64,000 bases of DNA. It comes from Paenibacillus macquariensis (GTDB lineage: Bacteria > Bacillota > Bacilli > Paenibacillales > Paenibacillaceae). The notes beneath the pieces were generated by a model. That model had not been told where the DNA came from. It worked only from the letters and a program-made list of their open reading frames with translations, and did not search any database. Shown here piece after piece: positions 7,870 to 17,080 of this stretch. The translations under genes were made by a program, and so were the position numbers. The DNA is taken from contig NZ_FTNK01000002.1 of assembly GCF_900156375.1 (NCBI RefSeq), forward strand, positions 372,001-436,000. The letters are read 5' to 3'. Each line of letters starts with the position of its first letter. The stretch's first letter is position 1.

Positions 7870-9231
7870 ATGAGCTTTTTATCTGGGTTGTTGGAATTTA
7901 TAAAGGATGTTTTATCCCAGCCGGCCCTTTTGATCGGGATTATGTCTTTTATTGGGTTGATTGCCTTAAAAAGTCCAGGGCACAAGGTATTAACTGGGAC
8001 CTTGGGACCCATTCTTGGTTATATTATGCTCAGTGCGGGAGCAGATTTTATCGTTGCCAATTTGAATCCGCTGGGAGCATTGATAGAGAAGGGGTTTCAT
8101 ATCCAGGGTGTCGTTCCTAATAATGAGGCTATTGTAGCCTCAGCGCAAAAGATACTCGGAGTAGAAACCATGTCCATTCTGTTGCTCGGACTGGTGCTCA
8201 ATCTGGTGATCGCCCGTTTCACCAAATATAAATATATATTTCTAACGGGACATCACAGCTTCTTTATGGCTTGCCTTTTATCAGCGGTTCTGAGCACTTC
8301 TGGCATGTCTGGTACTCTCTTGATTGTTGTAGGAGGTTTTCTTCTGGGCGCGTGGAGTGCAATCTCACCAGCGATTGGTCAAAAATACACCCTGAAGGTT
8401 ACTGACGGAGATGAAGTGGCCATGGGCCATTTCGGAAGCTTGGGTTATTATTTGGCGGCTTGGGTTGGTAAAAGAGTTGGTAAACCCGAAGACAGCACGG
8501 AAAAGATAAATATCCCGGAAAAATGGAATTTTCTTCGCAATACGACGATTTCAACGGCTTTAACCATGATAGTGTTTTATATAATCGCTGCATTCGCGGC
8601 CGGACCAGAATTCACATCAACTTTATCTGATGGTATGTCGCCATATTTGTTCGCTGTTATGACGGGGTTGAAGTTTGCTATCGGCGTAACAATTGTCTAC
8701 TCAGGTGTACGGATGATTCTGGCGGATTTAATTCCAGCTTTCCAAGGCATTGCAACCAAAATCATTCCCAATGCCATCCCTGCGGTCGACTGCGCGGTAT
8801 TCTTTACTTATGCGCAAACTGCTGTCATTATCGGTTTCGTCTGTAGCTTCATTGGCGGCGTAATCGGGATGCTAATTCTAGGAGTAGGGGGAGGAGTGCT
8901 TATCATCCCCGGTCTCGTTGCCCACTTTTTCTGCGGAGCAACAGCAGGGATATATGGGAATGCGACAGGGGGGCGCAAAGGAGCAATAATCGGTTCCTTT
9001 GTTAATGGTTTGGCGCTGTCCTTCCTTCCCGCTCTCCTACTTCCGGTGCTAGGTAATTTAGGCTTTGCTAACACGACCTTCGGAGATGCTGATTTTGCAA
9101 TACTTGGTATTCTTCTTGGCAAAGCGGGTCCAATGGGAATATACGTTATTGTAGCTATATTGGTACTTGTTCTATTAATCCCTAATTTTATCAAGACCAA
9201 ATCGGTTGCGTTAAACAATTATGAAGACTAA
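7870..9231 (+). CDS. PTS EIIC component, ascorbate (SgaT/UlaA) family
   Basis: A 453-aa polytopic membrane protein, close to the usual length of UlaA. It begins MSFLSGLLEFIKDVLSQPALL and contains IGLIALKSPGHKVLTGTLGPILGY, TGHHSFFMACLLSAVL and FFCGATAGIYGNATGGRKGA, conserved elements of the EIIC ascorbate fold, with about 11 hydrophobic segments. It would bind and translocate the sugar while EIIB phosphorylates it. The gene sits between EIIB and an aldolase in tight spacing (12-20 bases), with GGGGGAG before its ATG. Substrate specificity cannot be read from the sequence. Confidence 0.92.
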   Translation: MSFLSGLLEFIKDVLSQPALLIGIMSFIGLIALKSPGHKVLTGTLGPILGYIMLSAGADFIVANLNPLGALIEKGFHIQGVVPNNEAIVASAQKILGVETMSILLLGLVLNLVIARFTKYKYIFLTGHHSFFMACLLSAVLSTSGMSGTLLIVVGGFLLGAWSAISPAIGQKYTLKVTDGDEVAMGHFGSLGYYLAAWVGKRVGKPEDSTEKINIPEKWNFLRNTTISTALTMIVFYIIAAFAAGPEFTSTLSDGMSPYLFAVMTGLKFAIGVTIVYSGVRMILADLIPAFQGIATKIIPNAIPAVDCAVFFTYAQTAVIIGFVCSFIGGVIGMLILGVGGGVLIIPGLVAHFFCGATAGIYGNATGGRKGAIIGSFVNGLALSFLPALLLPVLGNLGFANTTFGDADFAILGILLGKAGPMGIYVIVAILVLVLLIPNFIKTKSVALNNYED

Positions 9232-9243
9232 AGGAGCCTGATT

Positions 9244-9954
9244 ATGGAAAAATTAAAAATTAAAATATATGCGGATGGTGCAGTTGTAGAGGATATGCTG
9301 GAGGCTTACCGAACCGGCAACATAAAGGGGTTCACGACAAATCCTACTTTGATGAAGCAGGCCGGAATCCGGGACTATGAACAGTTTGCTAAGGAAGTGC
9401 TGCAGAATATACCGGATAGACCGATTTCATTTGAAGTCTTCTCGGATGATTTCGCTGTTATGGAGGAAGAAGCGAAAAAAATCGCTAGTTGGGGAACGAA
9501 TGTGTATATCAAAATCCCCATTACCAACTCCGTAGGAGAAACCTCTATTCCTTTAATCCGCAAGTTATCGGGACTAGGATATTCACTGAATATCACGGCA
9601 ATTTTAACGCTTACCCAGGTCCGGGAGACGGTGAATGCCTTTACGCAAGGAACAACTAATGTGGTTTCCGTATTTGCCGGAAGAATGGCGGATTCTGGAG
9701 TAGACCCTGTACCGGTCATGAAAGAGGCTGCCGCCATCTGTCATGCCAAAGTGGGAACCGAGTTACTATGGGCAAGTCCGAGAGAATTGCTTAACATCTT
9801 TCAGGCGGACCAATGCGGATGTGATATTATTACCTGCACGCCTGCCATCTTGGGTAAGCTGCCCAATGTTGGCAAGAGATTGGAGCAAATCTCACTAGAG
9901 ACAGTACAGATGTTCTCCAAAGATATTCAAATGCTCGGCTATTCCATTGTATAA
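9244..9954 (+). CDS. transaldolase / fructose-6-phosphate aldolase-like protein
   Basis: A 236-aa single-domain (beta/alpha)8 enzyme of the class I aldolase family. Key features are GFTTNPTLMKQAG (29-41), the Schiff-base lysine Lys90 in VYIKIPITN, and SVFAGRMADSG. It is longer than the ~220-aa MipB/TalC type by a small margin and far shorter than classical TalB. The reaction is either transaldolase (dihydroxyacetone transfer) or fructose-6-phosphate aldolase; I cannot separate these. As last gene of the PTS operon it probably processes the sugar phosphate made by the transporter. Its stop is followed by a strong terminator at 10006. Confidence 0.85.
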   Translation: MEKLKIKIYADGAVVEDMLEAYRTGNIKGFTTNPTLMKQAGIRDYEQFAKEVLQNIPDRPISFEVFSDDFAVMEEEAKKIASWGTNVYIKIPITNSVGETSIPLIRKLSGLGYSLNITAILTLTQVRETVNAFTQGTTNVVSVFAGRMADSGVDPVPVMKEAAAICHAKVGTELLWASPRELLNIFQADQCGCDIITCTPAILGKLPNVGKRLEQISLETVQMFSKDIQMLGYSIV

Positions 9955-10005
9955 ATCAACCCGCCTTGATTACCAAATGACTTATCTTTTCTGCTCATTA
10001 TCATC

Positions 10006-10031
10006 AACCCGAGGTTAAACCTCGGGTTTTT
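10006..10031. terminator. bidirectional terminator
   Basis: AACCCGAGGTT and AACCTCGGGTT pair perfectly around one base and continue into TTTTTC. It ends the PTS operon on the plus strand and overlaps the stop codon of the minus-strand phosphatase remnant. Confidence 0.88.
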
Positions 10032-10662
10032 CTTGTGTTGCTTCCCCCTGCCTGTGATGGGATATATCTCCATACATCTCAATAGAATGGATGTCGTCTT
10101 TTATTAAAATTTTGGAAAGACTGGTTGACTCAATATCTGACAGGTTTGCAAGCTGTTCTAGCGTTTTATTACCGTAGTAGCCTAAAATCGTTTTTAAGGT
10201 TATTCGGTGTGTAACGATGAGTACATTTCCTCCCTGGTATAAGGACAGAATTTGGTCTATAGCAACGTTGCTTCTGTCTAGCAGCTCCTGATATGTTTCT
10301 CCAGAACCTGTTGGCTGGTACAAATGGGGACTGTTGAAAAACTCGAAATATTCTTTCGCATAACGTTCCTGTATAAGATCAATTTGCTGTCCTTCCCACA
10401 GTCCCATATTGATTTCCTTTAACTCGTCCATTTACGTAATACCTCCCCTATTGTTCCCCGCCACTATTTGGGCTGTTCGGAGTGCTCGAGGACTGGAACT
10501 TGAATAAACCGCATCGAATGGTACAGATTCTAATCTCTTATGTAACCATTTCGCTTGAAGAACCCCCAATTCTGTAAGAGGTGAATCCTGATGCCCTTGC
10601 ATTTTCTTTTGTAAATTCCACTCGGTTTGTCCATGTCTTGTCAAATATAAAGTAGTCTCTAA
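10015..10662 (-). pseudogene. histidine phosphatase (phosphoglycerate mutase-like), interrupted by a stop and lacking a start
   Basis: Read on the minus strand, TTLYLTRHGQTEWNLQKKMQG gives the RHG phosphohistidine motif. SSPRALRTAQIV follows, and then an in-frame TAA at 10432-10434 interrupts the protein. The reading frame is unchanged beyond it: MDELKEINMGLWEGQQ, GSGETYQELLDR and VLIVTHRITLKTIL complete the family fold. The residue count between RTAQIV and EINMG fits relatives, so a nonsense change rather than a deletion is likely. At the N-terminus there is no ATG before TTLYL; a TAA lies nine codons upstream, so the start is also lost. Members are CobC/GpmB-type phosphatases. Restart at ATG 10431 would make only a fragment without the catalytic RHG. 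Confidence 0.8.
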
Positions 10663-10674
10663 GGAAGGGATTTT

Positions 10675-11325
10675 AAGAACTTACATGCTCTGAATATATT
10701 TTATACGATAGCGTTAACGGGAAGTGTTACCCAGGCGGCAGCAAGGCTTAATATAAGCCAACCTGCAATTACGGCTCAGATCAAGAAATTTGAGAAGGAA
10801 TTGAATGTAGTCTTGTTCGAGCCTAAAGGTAGGGGAGTAGCCCTTACTTCGATTGGACAAAAACTGATAGAGCCTGTGGCTAGGTTGTTCACCTTGGAGA
10901 ATCGAGTCGATGATTGAAGATTATCGAATTCACGGAAGTGGCAAATTGCATGTTGCGGGAACATATCTGACCACAAGTTTGCCAATCAGCACATTACGTT
11001 TAGTCAGATGGTTGCGGAGCCTTTTATCATGAGAGAGGAAGGAAGTGATACTCGGGAGAGGTTGTTCACCTTATGCAGGAATAACAAGGTTCAGCCACCA
11101 AGAGTAGCACTTCAATTCAGCGGACTGAACGAGACGATTCATGCCGTAGCCTCTGGTTACGGAGCAAGCTTTATATCTTCTCTAGCCGCCAACGAGTATA
11201 TCCGGCGGGGAGAGCTGGCAAGGGTGCATGTGGATAAGTTGTTTGCTATGAATACGATTTCGTTGTGTACACGCAAAAAGAAAAATATGATCCATGTATC
11301 AAAACGTTTTATCCATTGTGCATGA
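10675..11325 (+). pseudogene. LysR-type regulator, broken
   Basis: NLHALNIFYTIALTGSVTQ, then AAARLNISQPAITAQIKKFE, is a typical LysR winged helix-turn-helix. The codon where ATG is expected is AAG (10675), directly after a GGAAGGGA ribosome-site-like stretch, so the start appears mutated. The frame shifts at about 10903 (ENR to ESMIEDYRIHGSGKLHVAG), and after STLRL about 75 residues of the effector domain are missing before VAEPFIMREEGSDTRERLFT resumes in the third frame (about 11006-11325). It diverges from the phosphatase remnant and abuts direct repeat copy B. LysR proteins often control the divergent neighbour, but this copy cannot be functional as written. Confidence 0.85.
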
Positions 11326-11358
11326 AAATTTGGATGGTCTAAATTCAAAGTTCCTCAA

Positions 11359-11485
11359 TGATTATTAAAGCATTCTAATGTATCCGAATCTCTAGTAACC
11401 CTTGTCCCTCAAGGGTTATTTCTCATTTCCATGACAATATCTGAGTCTTCCAATTGTCAGCGAATAACCATCGTAGATTGAATCG
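11359..11485. repeat. direct repeat copy B (right boundary of the PTS segment)
   Basis: Second copy of the repeat at 4762-4892, in the same orientation, including the hairpin at 11396. It begins shortly after the LysR remnant and ends 74 bases before the GntR regulator. Its hairpin keeps TAACCCTTG/CAAGGGTTA, while the bases between shared blocks differ. Confidence 0.8.
11396..11424 (+). terminator. terminator within direct repeat copy B
   Basis: TAACCCTTG and CAAGGGTTA form a 9-bp perfect stem with loop TCCCT and a T-rich tail (TTTCTCATTT). It would end transcription from the decayed LysR locus. Confidence 0.65.
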
Positions 11486-11558
11486 TATGTACACAAGTAT
11501 GATTCTATGGTATTTTAATAAGATAGAACCAATCATCCTATGTTTGGAGGTTTGATAC

Positions 11559-12245
11559 ATGTTAACGAAGACTACGCGTATTAATCTAGTCGACCAAGTC
11601 ATTTTACAGATAGAATCATTAATTGAATCAGGTGAATGGGAAATAGGCAAGAAGATACCCGCTGAACCGATCCTAGTTGTTGAACTTAATGTTAGCCGGA
11701 ATACTTTACGCGAAGGGATAAGGGCTCTTTGTCATGCAGGTGTATTAACAACGAAGCAAGGGGACGGTACATATGTTTCCTCTGGTAGTACACTTGGCGT
11801 AGCTATTCAACGGCGTATTCAACATTCGAGCTTGCTTGATACGTTGGAGGTTAGGAATGCACTTGAGCAGGAAGCAGCAAGGTTATCTGCTGAAAGACGA
11901 ACCGAACAGGACTTGGAGAAGATTCGATTTTATCAGGGAGAATGTAGTTCGTATACTAAAAGTCGTGATATGGAAGGCTATGTGGCCGCAGATCTGAAAT
12001 TACATCAGACGATTGTGGAATCGACCGGCAATCAAATGCTCATCGACCTGTATGCTCATATTACGGAATCCATCCAGGAATCCATCACCATTTTCTTAAG
12101 AAAAAGATTTACTGAAGAACTTCCACATGACGAGCATCATCAACTTGTGGAGGCTATTGCGGCGCAAGATGCCAAAGAAGCTACTGCAAACGTACAACAG
12201 TTCTTTGATGAATTAAAAAAAGTTATAAAGATGGAGGAAATGTAA
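11559..12245 (+). CDS. GntR family regulator, FadR subfamily
   Basis: A 228-aa protein that starts at ATG 11559 behind TTTGGAGG. The N-terminal winged helix-turn-helix (residues about 5-70) has the typical GEWEIGKKIPAEPIL and NVSRNTLREGIRAL, then QGDGTYVSSG. The C-terminal all-helical FCD domain shows LEVRNALEQEAARL and the metal-ligand pattern D-x-x-x-H (DLKLHQTIVE) with a later HHQLVEAI. FCD domains bind small organic acids, sometimes through a metal. The downstream MFS gene begins immediately after the stop (TAA then GTG), so the regulator and transporter are translationally coupled and probably control/transport the same ligand. Confidence 0.9.
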   Translation: MLTKTTRINLVDQVILQIESLIESGEWEIGKKIPAEPILVVELNVSRNTLREGIRALCHAGVLTTKQGDGTYVSSGSTLGVAIQRRIQHSSLLDTLEVRNALEQEAARLSAERRTEQDLEKIRFYQGECSSYTKSRDMEGYVAADLKLHQTIVESTGNQMLIDLYAHITESIQESITIFLRKRFTEELPHDEHHQLVEAIAAQDAKEATANVQQFFDELKKVIKMEEM

Positions 12246-13475
12246 GTGAAATCATCACAACTTAGATCTGACACACAATCGAATATCCCATCCAAAGGAT
12301 GGCTACTTGTCTTAGGTATTATTTTGATAGCAACCAATATGCGTGCGCCTTTAACTTCAGTAGGACCGCTCATTGGAACCATTCGGGATGACTTAGGGAT
12401 ATCGAATACGATAGCCGGTTTGATTACGACACTACCGTTATTAGCTTTTGCACTTCTTTCACCTCTAGTACCGAAATTGGCTCGTCGGTATGGTACGCCA
12501 ATGGTTCTCTTCGGTTCGTTGTTCCTTCTTATCTTAGGAATGGCAGTACGTTCTTCTCAAGGTATTATTTCATTGCTAATCGGAACGATCATTCTAGGCT
12601 TAGGGATAGCAATGTGTAATGTACTCATGCCGAGCCTTATCAAAGATAAGTATCCTTTAAAAATCGGTATTATGATTGGTGTTTATTCGGTTTCAATGAA
12701 TTTCAGTGGTGCAATTGCGTCTGGAATCAGTGAGCCGATGGCAAACCAAGTTGGTTTGGGCTGGAGAGGCGCATTGGGAATATGGATGGTATTAGCATTG
12801 GTGGCTCTTATCGTGTGGATTCCACAAATAAGACAGAAGCAGCAAGAACAAGCAAGCACTTCAGCAACCAATCAGAATCGCACGAATTTATGGAAATCAC
12901 CTATCGCATGGTATATTTCAATCTTTATGGGACTGCAATCGATGCTCTTTTATGTGGTCATTTCCTGGCTTCCAGATATTCTGAAAAGTCAGGGGGTGAG
13001 TTCAGATACAGCTGGCTGGACAGTGTCCATCATGCAAATGGCGTTACTTCCAGTAACCTTTATCGTACCTATTTTGGCAGGACGAATGAAGAATCAGAAT
13101 ATCCTTGTAATCCTAGCAGCGGTGTTCTACTTCATTGGCATTGGGGGGCTTCTCTCAGGTAATGATACACTTACTCTATTGTGGGCAATATTAATAGGCA
13201 TTGGATCAGGCTGTGCATTCAGTCTAGCGATGATGTTATTCGGACTTCGTACTTCAAATGCTCATGACGCGGCTGAACTTTCCGGTATGGCACAATCGAT
13301 GGGGTATCTACTGGCAGCCATAGGACCAACGTTATTTGGATTTCTGCATGACGCAACGAACGGGTGGAAGATTCCACTGATTGTTATGTTCGTGATGGCA
13401 GTGTTACTGTTGACATTTGGTGTAGCTTCTGGACGGGATCGATTAATCGGTCAATCAAGCGTTAAGGATACCTAA
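12246..13475 (+). CDS. MFS transporter, CynX/NimT family
   Basis: A 409-aa protein with about 12 hydrophobic segments. GTG 12246 is used; GGAGG of the upstream gene end is correctly spaced and the genes are contiguous. The first segment carries ATNMRAPLTSVGPLIGTIRDDLG, the conserved N-terminal signature of CynX/YycB transporters, followed by the MFS loop LARRYGTPMVLFGS between TM2 and TM3. The family includes cyanate and 2-nitroimidazole exporters, but most members have unknown substrates. The adjacent FadR-type regulator suggests a small acid or related compound. Confidence 0.88.
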   Translation: MKSSQLRSDTQSNIPSKGWLLVLGIILIATNMRAPLTSVGPLIGTIRDDLGISNTIAGLITTLPLLAFALLSPLVPKLARRYGTPMVLFGSLFLLILGMAVRSSQGIISLLIGTIILGLGIAMCNVLMPSLIKDKYPLKIGIMIGVYSVSMNFSGAIASGISEPMANQVGLGWRGALGIWMVLALVALIVWIPQIRQKQQEQASTSATNQNRTNLWKSPIAWYISIFMGLQSMLFYVVISWLPDILKSQGVSSDTAGWTVSIMQMALLPVTFIVPILAGRMKNQNILVILAAVFYFIGIGGLLSGNDTLTLLWAILIGIGSGCAFSLAMMLFGLRTSNAHDAAELSGMAQSMGYLLAAIGPTLFGFLHDATNGWKIPLIVMFVMAVLLLTFGVASGRDRLIGQSSVKDT

Positions 13476-13538
13476 TGATTTATATATAAGAATTCATTAT
13501 TGAGGTTGGGGAAATAGGCAATTATATAGGGTTAGTTG

Positions 13539-13577
13539 AAAAGCAGCAGATTCCAAATTTGGATTTGCTGCTTTTGC
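13539..13577 (+). terminator. terminator after the GntR-MFS pair
   Basis: AAAAGCAGCA, with an inner TCCAA/TTGGA pairing, closes against TGCTGCTTTT. The stem is about 17 bp with one or two mismatches and ends in a short T-run. The remaining ~185 bases before the secreted-protein gene hold no ORF; I see no convincing promoter there. Confidence 0.8.
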
Positions 13578-13762
13578 ATATTAATGTAAGGATACATTAA
13601 TATACTAAAGGATTCGAAAGATAGAAACATTAAGTGACTAATTTGTCATTAGAATATTCCTTCTAGCAGTTATACTGATCTTATTAGCATTAAAGGCAAA
13701 GGGGGGAGTATAACCAATTTAATTGTTCAATCTATATTGTGAAATATATTGGAGGTAAATTA

Positions 13763-16321
13763 ATGAAGAAGCTTAGGAATACATATCATGCCTTGCTATT
13801 AAGTACACTTGTCATTTCCCAGTTGACTGGTCACAAAGTTAATGCCGCAAATTCAACCGGAGTTACCAATACTACGACTTCAAATCTAGCTTCTCCAACG
13901 GCCAATCGAACTAGCAACTTGGACTCTATTAAGCTCGCTACTAATATTAAGGCTACATTAGAGGAGGTAAGTATCTGGCCACAGGACGGGGGCAACGTTC
14001 TAACATATACGGTGAACTATTCTAATGGAAGTAATCGCAATCTGAATTTGATCCATTATTTCTCAAGAGTTATGACTACCTCAGGGACGGTCATTCCAGG
14101 TAACCCTGTTACCGGAGATGCACTCAAAAAAAAGGTGCTTCCTAAAGGGAATACGCGTGTGACGTATTATGTCAACGTTGGCACAACGAATTCATTAATA
14201 GGGTTGAAGATTCCAATGTACGTGTGGGACGCTAAAACAAAGGGGTATTTGAAACAAGTGGGTACTTTTAACATGCCGACCAATTATACTCCGACTGTTG
14301 CAAGCGGGAAGAGTGTATATACCACGATGAATGACGTTCCCGTTACAGCCTCTACCGAGTCATTGAAACTCTATCAATATAACGGAAAAACGTATGCGAA
14401 AGCTGGTATAAGCTTAACCAACAGAGGAAGTAAGGTTTTTGGAGACCCAGGGTATAAAGTATATCTGTTATCTGCAGGAGGTACTTCGTTTGAAATGGTG
14501 CTTGATAGCTCTCAAGCAACCTACAAGATTCAGCCTGGGGAGAAAAAGGTAATCTACTATCTGACCGAGATTCCCCCCTATCTGGATACCACCAACATGA
14601 AGTTGCAATACATCCAAACGGATAAGACCTTAAATGTAGAACTTCCAAAGGCTTCATTTAGTCTTCCGAAGGCAACGACTCCCAATTTAACTGTGGGCAA
14701 AGACATCATCAAAAAGATCTTAATTAACAACAATACGATCGAAACAAAGCTGAGCAATGCAACAGTGTATACTGACAATAATAAGGGGATATGGTCATTT
14801 CAACTACACTTGAAAAACTCAGGTAACAAGGCAGTAACCATGCCCTCTTATGCACTTTCCGTAAAGTCGTCAGAAGGGAAGGCATTTCCGATCAAGGCTA
14901 AATCTTTAAACGGAATAACCTTAAATCCACTTGAAGAGAAGGTCCTTCAGTTCAATGCAGAACTGCCGCTTGATGTTGATCAGAAACCCGTGCTACTGGA
15001 ATTGATTGAGGAAGTTAAGGCAGATGTGGTAGCCATAGATCCCTCAACTGAATCAGCAGTCAAGAGTTCTAAGCTAACGTTACCCATTGCATATTTCACG
15101 ATCCCATACACTCTTCGTCCCGACACACAACAAGGATCAGATTACACGACTACAAATTCATATGGCACCTTCTCTTATAAACTTAATACATTACAACGCT
15201 TTCCTTGGAAAGATGACGATATCATTGTTGCTAAGTTAAGTATCACAAACACACAGTCGACGACTCTAACACTGCCAAACTTAAAGGGATCATTGACGAT
15301 AGATGAAGACGATTTGACGTCTTCAACGGATCTATTTATGGACAAACAGGTAGCAGTACTGGCACCTGGGAAGACCATCGACATGTATGTACTCACTAAA
15401 ATCCCTTACGCATCGAATATCGATAAGATGCAAATTAATCTATATTCCATCGTAAACGAAGAGAATGTCTCTTTTCTTTCACTCAGTTCGAATAATACGG
15501 TGAACGATGTAGATTCTATTGAGCGCGGTGGTAGTTTTATGATTGTAGGAAAAGGCAAGAACGCAAAAGTACAGGAGAAAAAGACAATTGTATATGCTGG
15601 TTCGAGCTCAAATATCGTGTATACAGAGTTGCTTATGAGTAATGAGGAGAAAAGACAGAGTAAGATGGCACGTCTTCAAGCCTATTACCAAACAGCAGAT
15701 GGCCAGTTTTACGAAGCAATATCTAATCAATCGGATATTGCTGCCGCGCCTGGAGGTAAACAATTAATTGCCTTTTGGTCGAAGATACCCAAATCCGTAA
15801 GCACTTCAAATATGAAGTTCTATATGGGACCGGGGATAACAGGAAATAAGTTAAGTGAACCAGGTCAAGAAAGCACAGGTGTGATCAATATTGGATCGCT
15901 ACGGATTAGTCCGCAATCGTCCTATGCGAATATGTCGGAGGTTACGCTCAGCCCATATACATTATCCATCCAAGGCGTTGATGGTAGGATTAAGGAAGGC
16001 AGCGACAGTATAAGTATTATTATGAAATATAACCTCTTTAAGGATAGCAGCTACGACACAGGTGTCTTTAACCACAAGCTTATTCTTAAAATGACAGATT
16101 ATTACGGGCAGTCACAGGAAAAGTCTCTTATCCTTGGCACAGATCTGACAGAAGGAAATCAAAATAGGATTACGATGTCCTTTAGTAGTGATCAATTTAA
16201 GAACTTGCATGGAGGCTACTATAGATTAACGTTATATGACGAAATCCAAGGTGAACGCATAGAATTGGCAAGCCAGGAGTATCCGTTAACGTATGATAGG
16301 CTCCTGGAAATAGAGAAATAG
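13763..16321 (+). CDS. large secreted protein of repeated beta-sandwich-like domains
   Basis: An 852-aa protein; ATG 13763 follows GGAGGT at 13751 (the frame is open from 13739 but without a site). MKKLRNTYHALLLSTLVISQL ends in a signal-peptide-like VNA-AN site near residue 30. After a Ser/Thr/Asn linker come about five copies of a ~120-150-residue module, each a strand-rich unit. It starts like YxxxxxLTNRGSKxF and ends with L-PG-K---Y-LT-IP-----NM-L, e.g. QPGEKKVIYYLTEIPPYLD and APGKTIDMYVLTKIPYASN. I know no named family. It leads an operon with a MacB-type ATPase, permease and membrane-fusion protein, so it may be the extracellular substrate-binding, partner or cell-surface part of that system. 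Confidence 0.75.
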   Translation: MKKLRNTYHALLLSTLVISQLTGHKVNAANSTGVTNTTTSNLASPTANRTSNLDSIKLATNIKATLEEVSIWPQDGGNVLTYTVNYSNGSNRNLNLIHYFSRVMTTSGTVIPGNPVTGDALKKKVLPKGNTRVTYYVNVGTTNSLIGLKIPMYVWDAKTKGYLKQVGTFNMPTNYTPTVASGKSVYTTMNDVPVTASTESLKLYQYNGKTYAKAGISLTNRGSKVFGDPGYKVYLLSAGGTSFEMVLDSSQATYKIQPGEKKVIYYLTEIPPYLDTTNMKLQYIQTDKTLNVELPKASFSLPKATTPNLTVGKDIIKKILINNNTIETKLSNATVYTDNNKGIWSFQLHLKNSGNKAVTMPSYALSVKSSEGKAFPIKAKSLNGITLNPLEEKVLQFNAELPLDVDQKPVLLELIEEVKADVVAIDPSTESAVKSSKLTLPIAYFTIPYTLRPDTQQGSDYTTTNSYGTFSYKLNTLQRFPWKDDDIIVAKLSITNTQSTTLTLPNLKGSLTIDEDDLTSSTDLFMDKQVAVLAPGKTIDMYVLTKIPYASNIDKMQINLYSIVNEENVSFLSLSSNNTVNDVDSIERGGSFMIVGKGKNAKVQEKKTIVYAGSSSNIVYTELLMSNEEKRQSKMARLQAYYQTADGQFYEAISNQSDIAAAPGGKQLIAFWSKIPKSVSTSNMKFYMGPGITGNKLSEPGQESTGVINIGSLRISPQSSYANMSEVTLSPYTLSIQGVDGRIKEGSDSISIIMKYNLFKDSSYDTGVFNHKLILKMTDYYGQSQEKSLILGTDLTEGNQNRITMSFSSDQFKNLHGGYYRLTLYDEIQGERIELASQEYPLTYDRLLEIEK

Positions 16322-16360
16322 GACTTTATAAATATCATTGTATAAGAAGGAGCAGCTCTT

Positions 16361-17080
16361 ATGTTGCGAGTTGAGAATGTAACACATTTTTTCAAGAATG
16401 GTAGTGAATCGACGCCAGTGCTTCATGATATCAACTTTACGGTCAAACCGGGGGAAATGGTTGCTCTTCTCGGAAGCTCAGGCTCTGGTAAGTCAACGCT
16501 ACTGAATCTGATGGCTGGTTTGATGAAACCGATGGAAGGTGATATTTACATTGCAGATCATAATATCGTGAAGATGAGTGAGAATAAGCTCTCCGAATTC
16601 CGTAGAAAGCACATTGGCTTCATCTTTCAAGCCTATGAGCTGATCACGAGTCTGACTGTTCGAGAAAATGTAGAACTTCCGCTGGTGTTTCAATCCGTGT
16701 CTCCGTCCATACGTAAGCAGAAATCCCTATCATTACTGGATAAGGTCGGTATTCTGGACAAAGCCGACTTATTCCCATCACAGCTGTCTGGCGGTCAGCA
16801 GCAGCGTGTCAGTATTGCGCGATCTCTTATAACAGAGCCTTCTGTCATCTTCGCCGATGAGCCAACGGGTAATCTGGATTCGAAGACAGAAGAAGAGATC
16901 ATCGGAATATTGCTTCAATTGAATAAGACAATGAACACGACATTTATTATTGTGACACATGAGACGGATGTGGCAGAGCAAATGCAACGTATTTTTGCGC
17001 TTCGGGACGGTTATTTAGTATCTGAAAAAGGCTCTTTGGTAGGAATGGAACCCAAAGGGGGGATAAGCATTGAGAATTAG
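16361..17080 (+). CDS. MacB/LolD-type ABC transporter ATPase
   Basis: A 239-aa cytoplasmic ATPase. The Walker A loop GSSGSGKST is at 38-46, the Q-loop follows in FIFQAYELI, the signature is LSGGQQQR, Walker B is [12 protein letters not shown], and the H-loop is IVTHE. The pattern is that of the LolD/MacB/FtsE subfamily, which drives mechanotransmission-type ABC systems rather than import. AAGAAGGAG precedes ATG 16361. The gene overlaps the permease gene by 11 bases, and the operon also encodes a secreted protein and an adaptor, like the YknXYZ system of Bacillus, which exports or counteracts toxic peptides. Confidence 0.93.
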   Translation: MLRVENVTHFFKNGSESTPVLHDINFTVKPGEMVALLGSSGSGKSTLLNLMAGLMKPMEGDIYIADHNIVKMSENKLSEFRRKHIGFIFQAYELITSLTVRENVELPLVFQSVSPSIRKQKSLSLLDKVGILDKADLFPSQLSGGQQQRVSIARSLITEPSVIFADEPTGNLDSKTEEEIIGILLQLNKTMNTTFIIVTHETDVAEQMQRIFALRDGYLVSEKGSLVGMEPKGGISIEN

